The translations under genes and the position numbers were made by a program. From NCBI RefSeq assembly GCF_000350225.1, contig NW_005179163.1, positions 1 to 64,000 on the forward strand: 64,000 bases of DNA, written 5' to 3'. Positions 33,090 through 43,098 of this stretch are shown here, in pieces. A model generated the notes under the pieces. That model did no database searches, was not told the DNA's origin, and saw only the letters and a program-made list of their open reading frames with translations. The DNA is from Chondrus crispus. Lineage: Eukaryota > Rhodophyta > Florideophyceae > Gigartinales > Gigartinaceae. Numbering within the stretch: the first letter of the stretch is position 1; each line of letters starts with the position of its first letter.

Positions 33090-33818
33090 ATGAAGGGTTT
33101 CGAAAACGTATCTATCAACACACCAAGAGCCCGCTCGCTAATATATGGGCTTCTGGCTTTGGCATCTATGGTTGTATTTGGAAATGTCGCAGAGATTTGT
33201 GATTATGCGGACAGCTGTCCAGCTAGATTTATATGGATCATCGTTCTCGCAGTTGCTGGTGCTATTCTCTCTCTAATTATGTTTGCAAAAACACTGGCGG
33301 CACCAACGTCTCTCGGTTTGGTTGAAACCGTGTCCTCTTTTTCGTTACTGGTTTTATTCTCAGTTTGTGCTGGGCTAGTCTCGTCAGTTAGGACTGGACT
33401 TGGAAACATCCCTGCTGTGAATTTCTCCTGGTTTAGCTTGGTCCTATCTTTTGTTCTTCTGTTCGCGTCTGTCACAGGGGAAGGTGGTTTGTTTAATTTA
33501 GATACGGTCATGAAGCTCGGAAAAAGGGATGACATGGGTAGCAAAGCCTACAACCGAACGGAATTAGAAGGGGTGCAGACCGACGAAGAACACTACATGA
33601 AAGCCAGAAGGGAAGTCGGTGCACTCAATCGAGTACAAACTGAAGACGACGGAATTCTTCCACAAACCGCCATGACACCATTACAACCTCTCCTGCAAGA
33701 AGCCTCCACAAAAACTGCAGAGACCAACGAAATAGAGGTACCAATCGAGCCAGACCAATCTCTCAAACCGGTGGAATCAGCCCAACCTCATTCTTCCGCC
33801 ACCAAAGCGGGAGGGTAA
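33090..33818 (+). CDS. four-TM membrane protein, MARVEL-like topology
   Basis: The family is not firmly recognised. The 242-residue protein has four predicted transmembrane helices at about 14-33, 47-68, 80-100 and 110-130. The loop between TM1 and TM2 contains two cysteines (EICDYADSCP). This compact arrangement with short loops resembles MARVEL-domain proteins. The C-terminal 110 residues are hydrophilic, rich in E, T and Q, and probably cytosolic. The ATG at 33090 is the first in frame. The stop codon at 33816-33818 is followed six bases later by the left terminus of a repeat element (copy B), which probably provides the 3' UTR. The function is unknown; a membrane-organising role is only an inference from topology. 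Confidence 0.6.
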   Translation: MKGFENVSINTPRARSLIYGLLALASMVVFGNVAEICDYADSCPARFIWIIVLAVAGAILSLIMFAKTLAAPTSLGLVETVSSFSLLVLFSVCAGLVSSVRTGLGNIPAVNFSWFSLVLSFVLLFASVTGEGGLFNLDTVMKLGKRDDMGSKAYNRTELEGVQTDEEHYMKARREVGALNRVQTEDDGILPQTAMTPLQPLLQEASTKTAETNEIEVPIEPDQSLKPVESAQPHSSATKAGG

Positions 33819-33824
33819 CCACAT

Positions 33825-34287
33825 TGTCTTTCCGACCGATGACCTCGTATGAGGTCAATTTTCAACATATTTCTCCTGGACTTGCGTTTTCTCGACAAGA
33901 AGGAGAAAGATACCCTGGACAGCGTACATGACTTCCGCCTTGTAGAAGGAAAGATAATAGTGAGAACTTCGTGTCCTTCCCGGTCGTTTTAGATATGCCC
34001 GAAGCAGAAGCTTTTCAAAGCAACATTGAGACCGCATGTAAAGTAACTTTGAAACCAAAAACGCCACTTTAAAAAGACAGCTGAATACATAATTTGTATT
34101 AGCATTATAGTCCTTCAATGTCCTCAAATCTGCTATTCCGGTGTTCCGTAAGTTGTTTTTGCCCAGGACAATTACGTTCAGGAGATGGTGTCCAAAATGA
34201 CTTTCTCAATTTACAGTCTATCGTATATGCTGTTACAAAAAAATGTAGTTTCCGCATACGACAGGCCCCAGTCCGATAGCGACTGGT
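33825..34287 (+). mobile_element. MITE-like repeat, copy B of the ~0.48 kb family
   Basis: It starts TGTCTTTCCGACCGATG, followed by an inner CTCGTATGAGG palindrome and TCAATTTTCAAC. It then shares blocks with copy A in the same order: gtccttcccggtcgttttag, atatgcccgaagcagaagc, ctttgaaaccaaaaacgcc and acgttcaggagatggtgtcc. The right end is a degraded CCGCATACGACAGG near 34253 and a GTCCGATAGCGAC terminus. About 463 bp; non-coding. Confidence 0.65.
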
Positions 34288-34788
34288 AAGGAGCAATCAA
34301 AACAACGCCATTAGAACAAAAAAAGTGGTGAGGAAGCAAGTGCACGTATGTTATAAGGCGAGGTAGGACCTCCCATCACCACAACGAGAATGCGACAGCG
34401 GTGCGTTTTCGAAGGAAACTCCGGAGCGCTACGCCATGATCAAGCTGAGATTAATCTCGTTCGCTGCTCACGAGCAGCACAGTTGATATGCAATGCGCTT
34501 CGACTGGGATGCAACACTTTAGTGATGAGGGCACAATGAAAACAACACTTTGACTGGCAGCCCTTGGTCTCCAGTGCGCAAATTCTTGACATACAGCTTT
34601 CCAACTGGCAATCACGTAATCAAACCAAAACACTACTGGAGCTGATGGCAGGCATCCGTGACCCGACTCCGTTCATACCGCTGTGTTCTGCGTCTATCCT
34701 TCATGAATTTCGCCGGTAGAAAACTCCCTAAATTGTCGCACCATGAGAAAAGATCTTGGTTCCTGGAAACGGGCCCTGACCTCCTTAC
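34288..34788. other. intergenic region
   Basis: About 500 bp between repeat copy B and the 3' end of the first RGG/RRM gene. No gene recognised. Confidence 0.4.
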
Positions 34789-36105
34789 CTAAGCGACAGG
34801 CTTGACCGGCGCAACAGATACAAATCTCTGATCAATGACGGCCTTAGCTGGGTTCTTGAACCAGTCAACGGTAAACGGGACGTCTTTCGCCTTCGTGAAC
34901 GCAACACGGATATCACCGTCGTCACCGAGAACTGGCTCCTTGCGCAGAACGCCCATCGAAGAAAAGTAGTCCTTGAGCTTATCCATGTTGCCATCGTTCG
35001 GGAATCCAGACACTTTGACAGTGCACTGCTCCTCATCCGGGTCAACGTCATCCGATGGAGCGGCACCGACTGGCAGCGTCTGCTCATCGGCGGGATCAAA
35101 CAGCTTCTCAGCTCCTGCGTCAACAAACTCATCGCCATCCTGGCGGTTGTCCTTATCCGGAGCCCTAAAGTTCTTCTCTTCCAGCTCGGCAAGATGATCA
35201 TTCCAGTCGACGATGTAGGCGGGATCTTTCTCTCTCTCCGCCCCACGGCCACCTCCGCGGCCACCACGGCCCCTGCCCCTGCCTCTGCCGCGTCCACGGC
35301 CGCGTCCACGGCCGCGGAAACCATCATGGTTGCCTCGGCCGCCATCATAGCCGCCTCGGCCGCCATCATAGCCACCACGGCTGCCTTCATATCCACCGCG
35401 GCTACTACCGTAGCCACCGCGGACACCATCGTACCCGCCACGATCGTATCCCCGCCCACCGCCGTATCCGCCGCCTCCACTGTATCCTCCACCACTGCCA
35501 TACCCGCCCCTGCCGTCAGAAGCGGCGTGGCCACCGCCACCCGCGCCGTACCCGCTGTTGCCATAGCCGCCACTCTCGCGGCGATCGTAGCCGGCGGAGT
35601 TGTCATATCCGCCACGGCTATAGCTACCGCGATCGTAGCCACTTCCTCCGCGGCCATAGCTATCGCGACCACCACTACTGCCGCCATATCCGCGGCTGTA
35701 GTCATCCCTCCGAGCGTAGTCACCACCTCCTTGTCCGTAGCCACTGTAACCACCGCCGCTGCTCCTGCGATCACTATGGCCATAGCTGTCACGATGGCTA
35801 TAGTAATCACCCTGGGCGCGGGTGTCGCCGCCCCTGCGATCGGCGGCGTAGGGGTCCTGTGCGGATGAAGAGGCGTAGCGATCCGCGTAGGGATCGGCGC
35901 GGGAAGGCTCGTCGTAGCGGCCTCGCTTGGCGTCACGACTGGGGTCGTCGTACTCCGAGCGGCGCTTCGCGTACGGATCGGCGGCTTGCTCAGCGTACGG
36001 ATCGGATGCGTACGATCGAGATTGGCTGGCATACGGATCCGATTGGCGCGCGTACGGGTCGTAGCTGGCTGCCGATTCGTAGGGGTCCCGGCGGTAGTTG
36101 GACAT
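34789..36105 (-). CDS. FET-like RNA-binding protein: DPYA repeats, RGG domain, C-terminal RRM-like domain (paralogue 1)
   Basis: A 438-residue single-exon protein. Residues 1-75 repeat DPYA/DPYE motifs (RRDPYESAASYDPYAR, SDPYAS, ADPYAK). Residues about 90-290 form a Gly/Tyr/Arg/Ser-rich low-complexity region with RGGYDG units, ending in a GRGRGRGR block of strongly basic RGG type. The segment YIVDWNDHLAELEEKNF links to a C-terminal RRM-like fold (about 350-435): CTVKVSGFPNDGNMDKLKDYFSSMGVL, then IRVAFTKAKD. This architecture resembles FUS/EWS/TAF15 and other phase-separating RNA-binding proteins, but without a RanBP2 zinc finger. The start at 36105 is used because the upstream extension is not conserved in the paralogue. 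A TATTTAAA-like element lies near 36240. Confidence 0.85.
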   Translation of the reverse strand: MSNYRRDPYESAASYDPYARQSDPYASQSRSYASDPYAEQAADPYAKRRSEYDDPSRDAKRGRYDEPSRADPYADRYASSSAQDPYAADRRGGDTRAQGDYYSHRDSYGHSDRRSSGGGYSGYGQGGGDYARRDDYSRGYGGSSGGRDSYGRGGSGYDRGSYSRGGYDNSAGYDRRESGGYGNSGYGAGGGGHAASDGRGGYGSGGGYSGGGGYGGGRGYDRGGYDGVRGGYGSSRGGYEGSRGGYDGGRGGYDGGRGNHDGFRGRGRGRGRGRGRGRGRGGRGGGRGAEREKDPAYIVDWNDHLAELEEKNFRAPDKDNRQDGDEFVDAGAEKLFDPADEQTLPVGAAPSDDVDPDEEQCTVKVSGFPNDGNMDKLKDYFSSMGVLRKEPVLGDDGDIRVAFTKAKDVPFTVDWFKNPAKAVIDQRFVSVAPVKPVA

Positions 36106-37369
36106 CGTGGGAGAGAAGGTGGTGAGGCGTCTGGTGGAGTGAGGCGTGAGGAGGAAGGCGGCGGGGGGGGGGGTGAAGTGGCCACGGGACGCAAGGGGGC
36201 GCAACGCAGGGCGGTAGCGGAGGAACGAATGACGATTTAAATATGCTTTGTGTTGAATAGTGAACCGGATCAATGCGGGGTGGGGGCGGCAGATGACGGC
36301 CCTTTAGGGGCTGGGGAACAGTTTGATCCGGGCTGACAGGGCCTTTCGGAGCCGGTCAGGTGAATCTGCCTGTGGGCTGCAATGAAATTTGGGGGGCGAA
36401 TGGTCCACAGTTCAAGATCACGAAGAGATATACCCCTTTCATTGCCCCGATTGGGTTGTTCAAGCAACCTTTTTCGGCCCTTTTTTTCTCGTTTCCTTTT
36501 TACTGTATTCAGTGAAGCTATGAGAGGCTGCCACCTCACGTTTCCCGCACTTTTACGTTTCATAGAAAAATTACTGCAACTACCGTAAATTTACATGTGT
36601 ACAGCATGCAAGGCGTTGTTATGATATCGTTCAGCAAATTCCTGTTCCTGGGAACAGGAATTTGCTGAACGATATCATAGCAGAGGTGGGACCACCTCTC
36701 TGCTTGATGGGCTTACAGCAGGCTCAAAAGTGCACGATCGTTCACGCCGTTCTGCACTCAACCCGACAGAGTCACACACAAAGATTCTCGTGCCAAGTAG
36801 AAAATAAGGTCGGTGTGCCCGTCCTGAGTTCAGCAATTAGACCGTCGCTACGCTCACAACTTTCCATAACCTTGCCTTTGTCTGCTTCGTCCAATGCAGG
36901 CATGGCCACCTCATCTAAGGGTGCAGCCCCGAGCGTCACTATCAAGAGCACTAACGAAGCGATGAATTTGAATATTTACATTCAACCTGTTTTCTGACAA
37001 GCGATTCCGAGTTCGACGGTGAAAGAAAAGCGTGCGAGAGATTTAAACGAAGGAAGAGAGCCGAGTTGCTTTTGGATGACTTTGAAACGGCTGGTTCTGC
37101 ATGGAGTTCATCAGCATTAGGGAGCTTACGCTGCCGTTCATGAGAGAAATATGAGTGAAAAATCGCGCAAAACATTACAGCGCTTTCAGTGCTCACAGAA
37201 TTCTGGGTCTCGACGTGAGCAGAGAGGCGGAATAGTGACTTGTTGCTCACGACAATTCTGTCTAAATTTCAAGACAAGTGTGTTTACGTTTTTGCGCAAT
37301 TTGTAGGTACAGTTGCTTTTCTTGGTGCAGGATCGGTACCGGTTAGCAGACCATCAACCGTTCAGTGAG
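36106..37369. other. intergenic region with a perfect palindrome
   Basis: About 1.26 kb. The left part is the promoter of the RGG/RRM gene. A 60-bp palindrome lies at 36620-36679. The rest shows no gene. Confidence 0.45.
36620..36679. repeat. perfect 60-bp palindrome (29-bp arms, 2-nt centre)
   Basis: The left arm starts TATGATATCGTTCAGCAAAT at 36620 and ends at 36648; bases 36649-36650 (TG) are the centre; the right arm 36651-36679 is its exact reverse complement. An assembly fold-back or an extruding palindrome are the main explanations. Confidence 0.9.
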
Positions 37370-38182
37370 ATGGCAGAGGTTTTGGACGTGAGCGGCAACG
37401 ATGATGGATCGCGAGGTGTTAGGAAACGAGGGAAGTATCTCCCGGAGGAGGACCTAATAATCGTTCGTGAAGTGGCCGCTTTACGGGCACATGTCGCTGG
37501 TTACGGCAACGTGAAGCAGTCGTTCGAAAGTGTGGCTCAAAGGGTAAATCAGAACCCTCACATGATGCAAAAGGTGAACTGGAAAGCAGTACAAGATAGA
37601 TACAAGCGACTACAGGAGGACTTCGACGCGGACGATAGAAGAAACAGCAGTCTGTCCGGGATTACGGGAGGGGAGATGGGAGATCTTTATCAAGCCCTAT
37701 CCCAAATGCGAGAAGAGAGGGATACGTTTCTTACCGAGAAGAAAGCCGATAAGAATGAGAAGACCAAGCGAGAAGAGGAGAAGGAGATTATGGGCAGACG
37801 CGTTGTCGAAATGGCACTTTGTCAGAAATCGAAGAGAAGCATCTCAGGTGATGAAGTTGAGGCAAGTAGCAGTGGTGGGAGCAGCGGAGGAGGTAATGTG
37901 GGTGGGAACAGCGCGATGAAGAGACGGAAGACGCGCCAGACAGGTATCGCGGACGTTAGTGGAGAGCTGGAAATGTTCGGTGCGCAGTTGAAGGAAGCGG
38001 ATCTGGCCCGGATTCAGCTTGAGGTGGATCAACTGTCCTTCCAGAAGGAAAAGTATGCGAAAGAGCTGGAAGAGCGGGAGAAGGAACGTGAAGAGCGACG
38101 GAAAGAGCGTGAGGATGGACAAAAGCTAGAGCTGGAGAAGTTTAAGATTATGTTTGACATGTTAAGGGAGAAGATGGGATGA
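37370..38182 (+). CDS. Myb/SANT-like DNA-binding protein of PIF/Harbinger element 1
   Basis: A 270-residue protein from the ATG at 37370 (MAEVLDVSGND; the frame opens slightly earlier). Residues 20-90 form a trihelix/Myb-SANT-like domain: YLPEEDLIIVREVAALRAHVAGYG, then WKAVQDRYKRL. A basic segment (MKRRKTRQTG) and a C-terminal charged coiled coil (KEKYAKELEEREKEREERRKER) follow. PIF/Harbinger transposons encode such a protein beside the transposase; it helps the transposase enter the nucleus and bind the ends. It converges with the transposase gene, with 110 bp between the stop codons. The decayed element 2 carries a recognisable relative, which supports the assignment. Confidence 0.82.
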   Translation: MAEVLDVSGNDDGSRGVRKRGKYLPEEDLIIVREVAALRAHVAGYGNVKQSFESVAQRVNQNPHMMQKVNWKAVQDRYKRLQEDFDADDRRNSSLSGITGGEMGDLYQALSQMREERDTFLTEKKADKNEKTKREEEKEIMGRRVVEMALCQKSKRSISGDEVEASSSGGSSGGGNVGGNSAMKRRKTRQTGIADVSGELEMFGAQLKEADLARIQLEVDQLSFQKEKYAKELEEREKEREERRKEREDGQKLELEKFKIMFDMLREKMG

Positions 38183-38291
38183 GGTAAGTTGGAGCTTCTC
38201 GTATTAATGCAGCTTTAATAAACGCTGGAGTTTCCCTGCGGGGCTTTTCCCTTTCGCTCGCCTACGGCTCGCCGGGAAAAGACTTTGTTCT

Positions 38292-39521
38292 TCACTCCTC
38301 AAGAAGCCCACCCCTCTCCCGAATGTATTCATCTAACGTGCTTGGGCGGACCTTGAAGTATTCGGATATCTGGTTGGGGTACAGGCAGTTTCGAAAGTTG
38401 CACATCAGCATAGTTCCGAGGTAGAGAAGCCCGACCGGTGACTCACACAGCTTCATCTTGCGCTTCGTGTCAATAATCGGAAAATACATTTTGAGTTCCT
38501 TGAAAATCCATTCTACCGTAATACGCACTCCCGACATGGAGCTGTTGAAAGCTGTCTGGTGCGTATTGAGCGCACTTCCTTGAAAGGGGACCTCCATAAA
38601 GACGCGCCAGTTGTAGCCTGAATCATCGTAGATCTTGTACTGCGTACCATTCAGAACCAGAATCTCACCCATGTTAGATTCCAAACCGCTTGCTGCGTAA
38701 AGGAACCAGTCATGACGACGACCCTCGGCAGGGCCATACGCGTGCAGTATCATCCCATCGGGCGTGTTGACTGCCTGATACTTTAATGAATGCTTCCTTT
38801 TGTGCCCGTTGTATACTACGAGCTGCCGCATGTAGCCCTTAGGTCGGGCTACGCCAACCACTGTACCGTCAATAAACCCTACACAATTCTGCATTGCTGC
38901 TCCTTTATCACTGATGGCTTGGCTAAAGTCTTGAGCTCTTTTGTCCATGTACTGCTGTGGAACAGGCCCCATCAACAAATGCCCTTGCCCCTGCACAAAT
39001 GTTTCCATCCCTTCCCAGAATATTTCCGACATCTGGGAGGGATGTTTTCCGAATAAATATGCCAGATCTTCCCAACGGTCGGGCACGGCCATGCGTCTGA
39101 GGATTATGCATGTGGCAAGCACCGGATTGACACCATACCTGTTACGAGTAGTGTGATGTTGAGATGAAGGCCACCCTACAATGGGTACTATCTTTTTGAT
39201 GTCTTCAACCCGAAAGCGGAAGTCCTGTAAGGCTTCGCGGTCTCCAAAACGATTGAAGTTGAACCAAAATTTAGTAGTAGAGATACGGTTTGACCTGTCT
39301 AACAAAAATTGAACCTGACGTTGTGCTGCAACGTATCGCCATGCGACACAGACAAAAGCGGGCTTTGATGTAAATGCGGAACGTGAGCGGGTGTGTGTGA
39401 CATGTCGCTTAGCAATAACCGCCAGTGCAGCACGAAAGAGCGACGCTCTTTCTCTGCATTTGGTGAGAGAGTAGTCTTTTTGCCTCATAGTTTTGAAAGG
39501 GGTTGACTGTACTACTCCCAT
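38292..39521 (-). CDS. PIF/Harbinger DDE transposase, intact (element 1)
   Basis: A 409-residue open frame. Catalytic acidic residues fit the DDE_4 family: D218 in GFIDGTVVGVARP, D271 in GPAEGRRHDWFLY and E337 in VRITVEWIFKELK. Other family hallmarks are YNGHKRKHSLKYQAV, ILHAYGP, YDDSGYNWR and the upstream NPVLATCIILRRMAVP.RW with FGKHPSQMSEIFWE. It aligns throughout with the decayed copy at 45740-46903 (for example MEVPFQGS, RKMKLCESPVG, LYLGTMLMCNFRNC) and has no internal stop. The gene is therefore potentially functional. Element ends were not located. The first 60 residues are not seen in the second copy and may include extra N-terminal sequence. Confidence 0.9.
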   Translation of the reverse strand: MGVVQSTPFKTMRQKDYSLTKCRERASLFRAALAVIAKRHVTHTRSRSAFTSKPAFVCVAWRYVAAQRQVQFLLDRSNRISTTKFWFNFNRFGDREALQDFRFRVEDIKKIVPIVGWPSSQHHTTRNRYGVNPVLATCIILRRMAVPDRWEDLAYLFGKHPSQMSEIFWEGMETFVQGQGHLLMGPVPQQYMDKRAQDFSQAISDKGAAMQNCVGFIDGTVVGVARPKGYMRQLVVYNGHKRKHSLKYQAVNTPDGMILHAYGPAEGRRHDWFLYAASGLESNMGEILVLNGTQYKIYDDSGYNWRVFMEVPFQGSALNTHQTAFNSSMSGVRITVEWIFKELKMYFPIIDTKRKMKLCESPVGLLYLGTMLMCNFRNCLYPNQISEYFKVRPSTLDEYIRERGGLLEE

Positions 39522-40083
39522 GCTGATCTGCGGCGTTTGTTACCACAATACATCATGAGCGAAATAGTGGACAGGTTTTTGGTACACGTGTGCATAATAT
39601 TTGAAAGGATTTTCACAGAATTGTCGTGTAGCGTAAGCTCCCAAATTATATCATCAGAAATGCCGCTAAACGTGCGAGGGCTTCTGCAGCGTAGGGGAGA
39701 CAAACACGGTATGCACGTCATTTATTTTTTTACTTTGTATGGACATACTGTACCCTTGGTACTGTGTGTACTCCGGAACTGACTGACCCCTCCATCCGCG
39801 CCAAGGATGGCATAGGACCACACACGGTTACTTTCCCCCACACCGGAAATCAATGCTAGATGGGGAGTAAAGTACCCACTACATTTCTAGAACGCGGACA
39901 AGGCGATTGTATGAGATAACAAGCCCTATCTTATGGAGACAAATTGAATATTGAAATCATAGTTTAATAGCCAGTCATATAATGGTGAAATTGGATCAAG
40001 TAAACGTGACTAAAATCGAGATGTCGAATGACATCTCCATTTGAAATAGCAAAGCAGTGGGGTCCCGAGTATCACTCTACTAT
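39522..40083. other. right flank of Harbinger element 1
   Basis: About 560 bp, AT-rich at the right. It should hold the right terminus of element 1, but no inverted repeat could be matched by eye to the left flank (36680-37370). Confidence 0.35.
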
Positions 40084-40743
40084 TGTCTATAGGACTGCTA
40101 GTCCCCATATGAGGACAAAAGTTGTTTTATTTTTTCTGGACAACGCAAGGTGCGATTTCACTTTTTTTTTTTTTTTTTTTGCAAGCAGAAGGCCATCACA
40201 GGTAAAGCAATTGTTTGTCAATTCTAGCGAAAACCAACGCATTTGTGCACATCAAGGTGTTCAAGAGAAAAAATCGATTTACAGTAAACATTTTTCTTTA
40301 AGCAGCATAGAAAATGGTCTTGAGGGCTTTCTATTCAGTTCTCACTTCAGAAAATGATAACGCTTGGTCTAGACTAGTTAGCTGGTGTCTATCCCATCAA
40401 GCGTTATCATAACATACAAATCTGCGAATTTTATTTCTTTTTCAACTTGATGTCCACGCTTTCTATTTTTCTTTGGTAGGTTGACTCGTTTTATATTTTT
40501 CTGAGTGAGAACCGAATAGAAAGCACTCAAGGACATGTTTCTATGAAACTGGTATAAAATTAAAATTAGCTTAAAGAAAACTGTGCATCAATGAGTTGTT
40601 TTTCGCTAGAATTGACAAACAATTGCTTTACCTGTAGATGGCCTTCTGGCTACAAAAAAACAGAAGTGAAATCAAAACTTGCGTTGTCTAGCAAAAAATA
40701 AATAACCTTTGTTCTCATATGAGGACTAACGGTCCGATGGACA
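40084..40743. mobile_element. foldback element D (long inverted repeats, ~660 bp)
   Basis: The two halves are long imperfect inverted repeats of roughly 250-290 bp. Left outer end TGTCTATAGGACTGCTAGTC, followed by CCATATGAGGAC; right outer end (reverse complement) TGTCCATCGGACCGTTAGTC, followed by CTCATATGAG. Inner matches include ggtaaagcaattgtttgtca and agaaggccatc in both arms. A 13-bp perfect inner pair (ATGATAACGCTTG) sits at 40354-40366 and 40398-40410. The left flank CTAT and right flank CTAT may be a target-site duplication. The TGTC start and inner CATATGAG motif link it to the ~0.48 kb family. It directly abuts copy C. Confidence 0.75.
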
Positions 40744-41220
40744 CTATAGACGACAAGCGATTTCCCTCATGAAAGGTCAGGCATGGCCTCATATGAGGCC
40801 AGTTGTTTTTGCAAAAATGTATATATTAAATCGAACTTTGTAAACTCAGTTTGGACGCCATTTCTTTAACGTACATGCCCTCGACAATGACATCTTGCAA
40901 ATCATTGGAATAGCAGTTATGAATACATTGAAAGAATAAGAATCCGATAAAGCTCCAATGCCCGGTTGACATTTTAGATAGGCGTTTGCGTTTCCAAGAT
41001 ATCAACACATAACGTTTTGGGGTTGGTCAAATGGCTTCTTTTTTAGGCATTCTTAAAATGGGTGGAAAAGACGTGCAGATCTGACCAAACTCCATCCTTC
41101 CGCAACACAGAATTCAACTGCAGTGGCGAGAGTGTCTTTTTCCTTCTTGTTGAGCATGCACAAGTCGAGAAAAAGAAGTTGAAAAGGAGCTTCATATGAG
41201 GTCGCTTGTCGTCTAGACAC
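40744..41220 (-). mobile_element. MITE-like repeat, copy C of the ~0.48 kb family
   Basis: Ends are inverted: right end (minus strand) TGTCTAGACGACAAGCGACC, then TCATATGAAG; left end (plus strand) CTATAGACGACAAGCGATTT. The interior on the minus strand matches copy A in order: aagaatgcctaaaaaagaag, gttgatatcttggaaacgca, cgagggcatgtacgttaaag and atatatacatttttgcaaaa, then ggcctcatatgaggccatgc. Non-coding. Confidence 0.7.
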
Positions 41221-43098
41221 TAGGCTCGTGGCATTCATACATTCCCGCTGTACATTTGGATCACCGCTTGGAGTATGAGGCTCTGACGTCAAATCATTGG
41301 AGAGTGCATGTATTTCGATGGGGGAAGACAGGACTAAATAGTTACTCGCACAAACTGCTGTGAAAGACAGAGACAGAGAAACCCCCCAATTCTCTTGTTC
41401 TTTCTTCCAACTAGAATAATCCGATTCTTGCACTCTGCCTATCTCCAAGGCTGGTGTTGGCATTTGAATTCACACACCGAACGGGAATACCGTGTCGGTC
41501 GAGCGATTAGGTTGAAACTAGCACTGTGCACCAAATGTCCATTTCTCTTGCTAATTCCATTGTTTTTATACTGCGTTAACAACTACAGAGCTTCTTTCAT
41601 AGTTCCTGTCGTTGATTTCCCGGAGATGATCTATTACCGGAAGAGCAAAACGACTTCACATTTCCATAATAAAACAGAGACACGAATTTAAATCCCCTAT
41701 GATCTAAAGACTTGGCCTCAACTCAAGTGAGATGCGGGGGATAGATAGAAAGGCTGCTATTCTCTTTGATTAGGCTACTGACAAGATTGGCTCGGATATC
41801 GTTGACATGGCGATGGTCCGTGCAACGGATGCGCCGAGTTCAGGTGGACTGCGTGTTAAAATTAAAATCCGTTATGCGGCACGTCAGCAGAGGATAAAAG
41901 CGAAAGGCATTCGGCAGAGGTTGACACAAAAAAGTGCTTCAAGATCGACAAGACACAAAATTATGATCAGGAGAATTTTGTATGATCTACCACTATTTCT
42001 GTATAATCGCGCTGATCTATGACGGTTCCCGCTTCGCATTGTATTAATGGGCGATAGCGCACAGTGCTTAATATCTACTTCTATTGCTCACTACACGCGC
42101 TCCTTACTCTTGGAATTCTATTCAAACATTGTAAGAGCAGGAGATGGAAACAACCTGAAAAGTCGGGCGTAGGCAGTTTCCTGCTGAACAAATTGCGCGA
42201 AGTCTGGAACCGCAGTTTTGTGAACGTACAGAGTAATTTGCCACAATGGCAAAACGAAAAGCTGTTCGCAGCTTTGCCATGTGCTGGTGAACACCACCTC
42301 GGATTCATGTCTGCTGGTACGAGTTGGCATGTAGAGTTGTTTTCTGAATGAGCTGAAATGAGATTCAAAATCAATGTTTTCGTTCTCGTGAAGCTGAAGC
42401 TGATGGATCCTCATGCGTCAGCTTCAAAATGCATGGACCGCCCTTACGAACGGCACAGCGCATTAGTCCTCGTTGAGGTCGAAAAGTATGACAAAATAAG
42501 TGGAATTGTGGGTGTGGCATTTGCAATTGTCTGCTGCTGACAACTTCGAGGCTCATTTCCATGCTATGAGCTCGCAATTTGGTAAGAGGCGTGGGGTGCA
42601 CTGCAACAAGGGCATAGGGGCAACCGGAGCAACAAGGGGATCCATGTGTTTGGCATTCGTGGTATCGGAAAGCGTGAGACACTGTTCTGCTGCAGTGTAG
42701 AAGATGTTACGGACTGAGGGTCCCTACCCCTCTCACGCATGCTCCTCGCGTGACCCGAGCTCTTCCAGCAACGGGTATTTTCATTCATGTGTTCATCTTT
42801 TTATAACGTTCGCATTTCGGCATTGCCATTCATGTGCATCTCATGCAGATGTGCCCCCTTTCGCCTTTTTTTGCTTCTTGCAATTTGCCGGCTGCCCTAG
42901 AGTATGATGCTACTTCAAATGTGGCTTCAATTGGAATTTTCGAATGGCGTCTCTCTTTCATGTGGCACATCTGCGTGTTGCCGAGAATCATTCCTCCATT
43001 GATGTCACTCAATTGCCCCCAGTTCTCAATCGGCTTTCTCACATTGAGCACGTCAACAAAAAAAAATAGGAACAAGAAAACATGCAAAGCAACAGTAC
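41221..43098. other. intergenic region
   Basis: About 1.9 kb. Short frames only (for example 41807-42022, basic, no domain). No RNA gene or tandem array recognised. Confidence 0.4.

Noticed and set aside
35194..35868. Ala/Thr/Val-rich ORF opposite the first RGG/RRM gene
   Set aside because: Antisense shadow of the RGG-repeat coding sequence. The same applies to 43216-44193 opposite the second gene.
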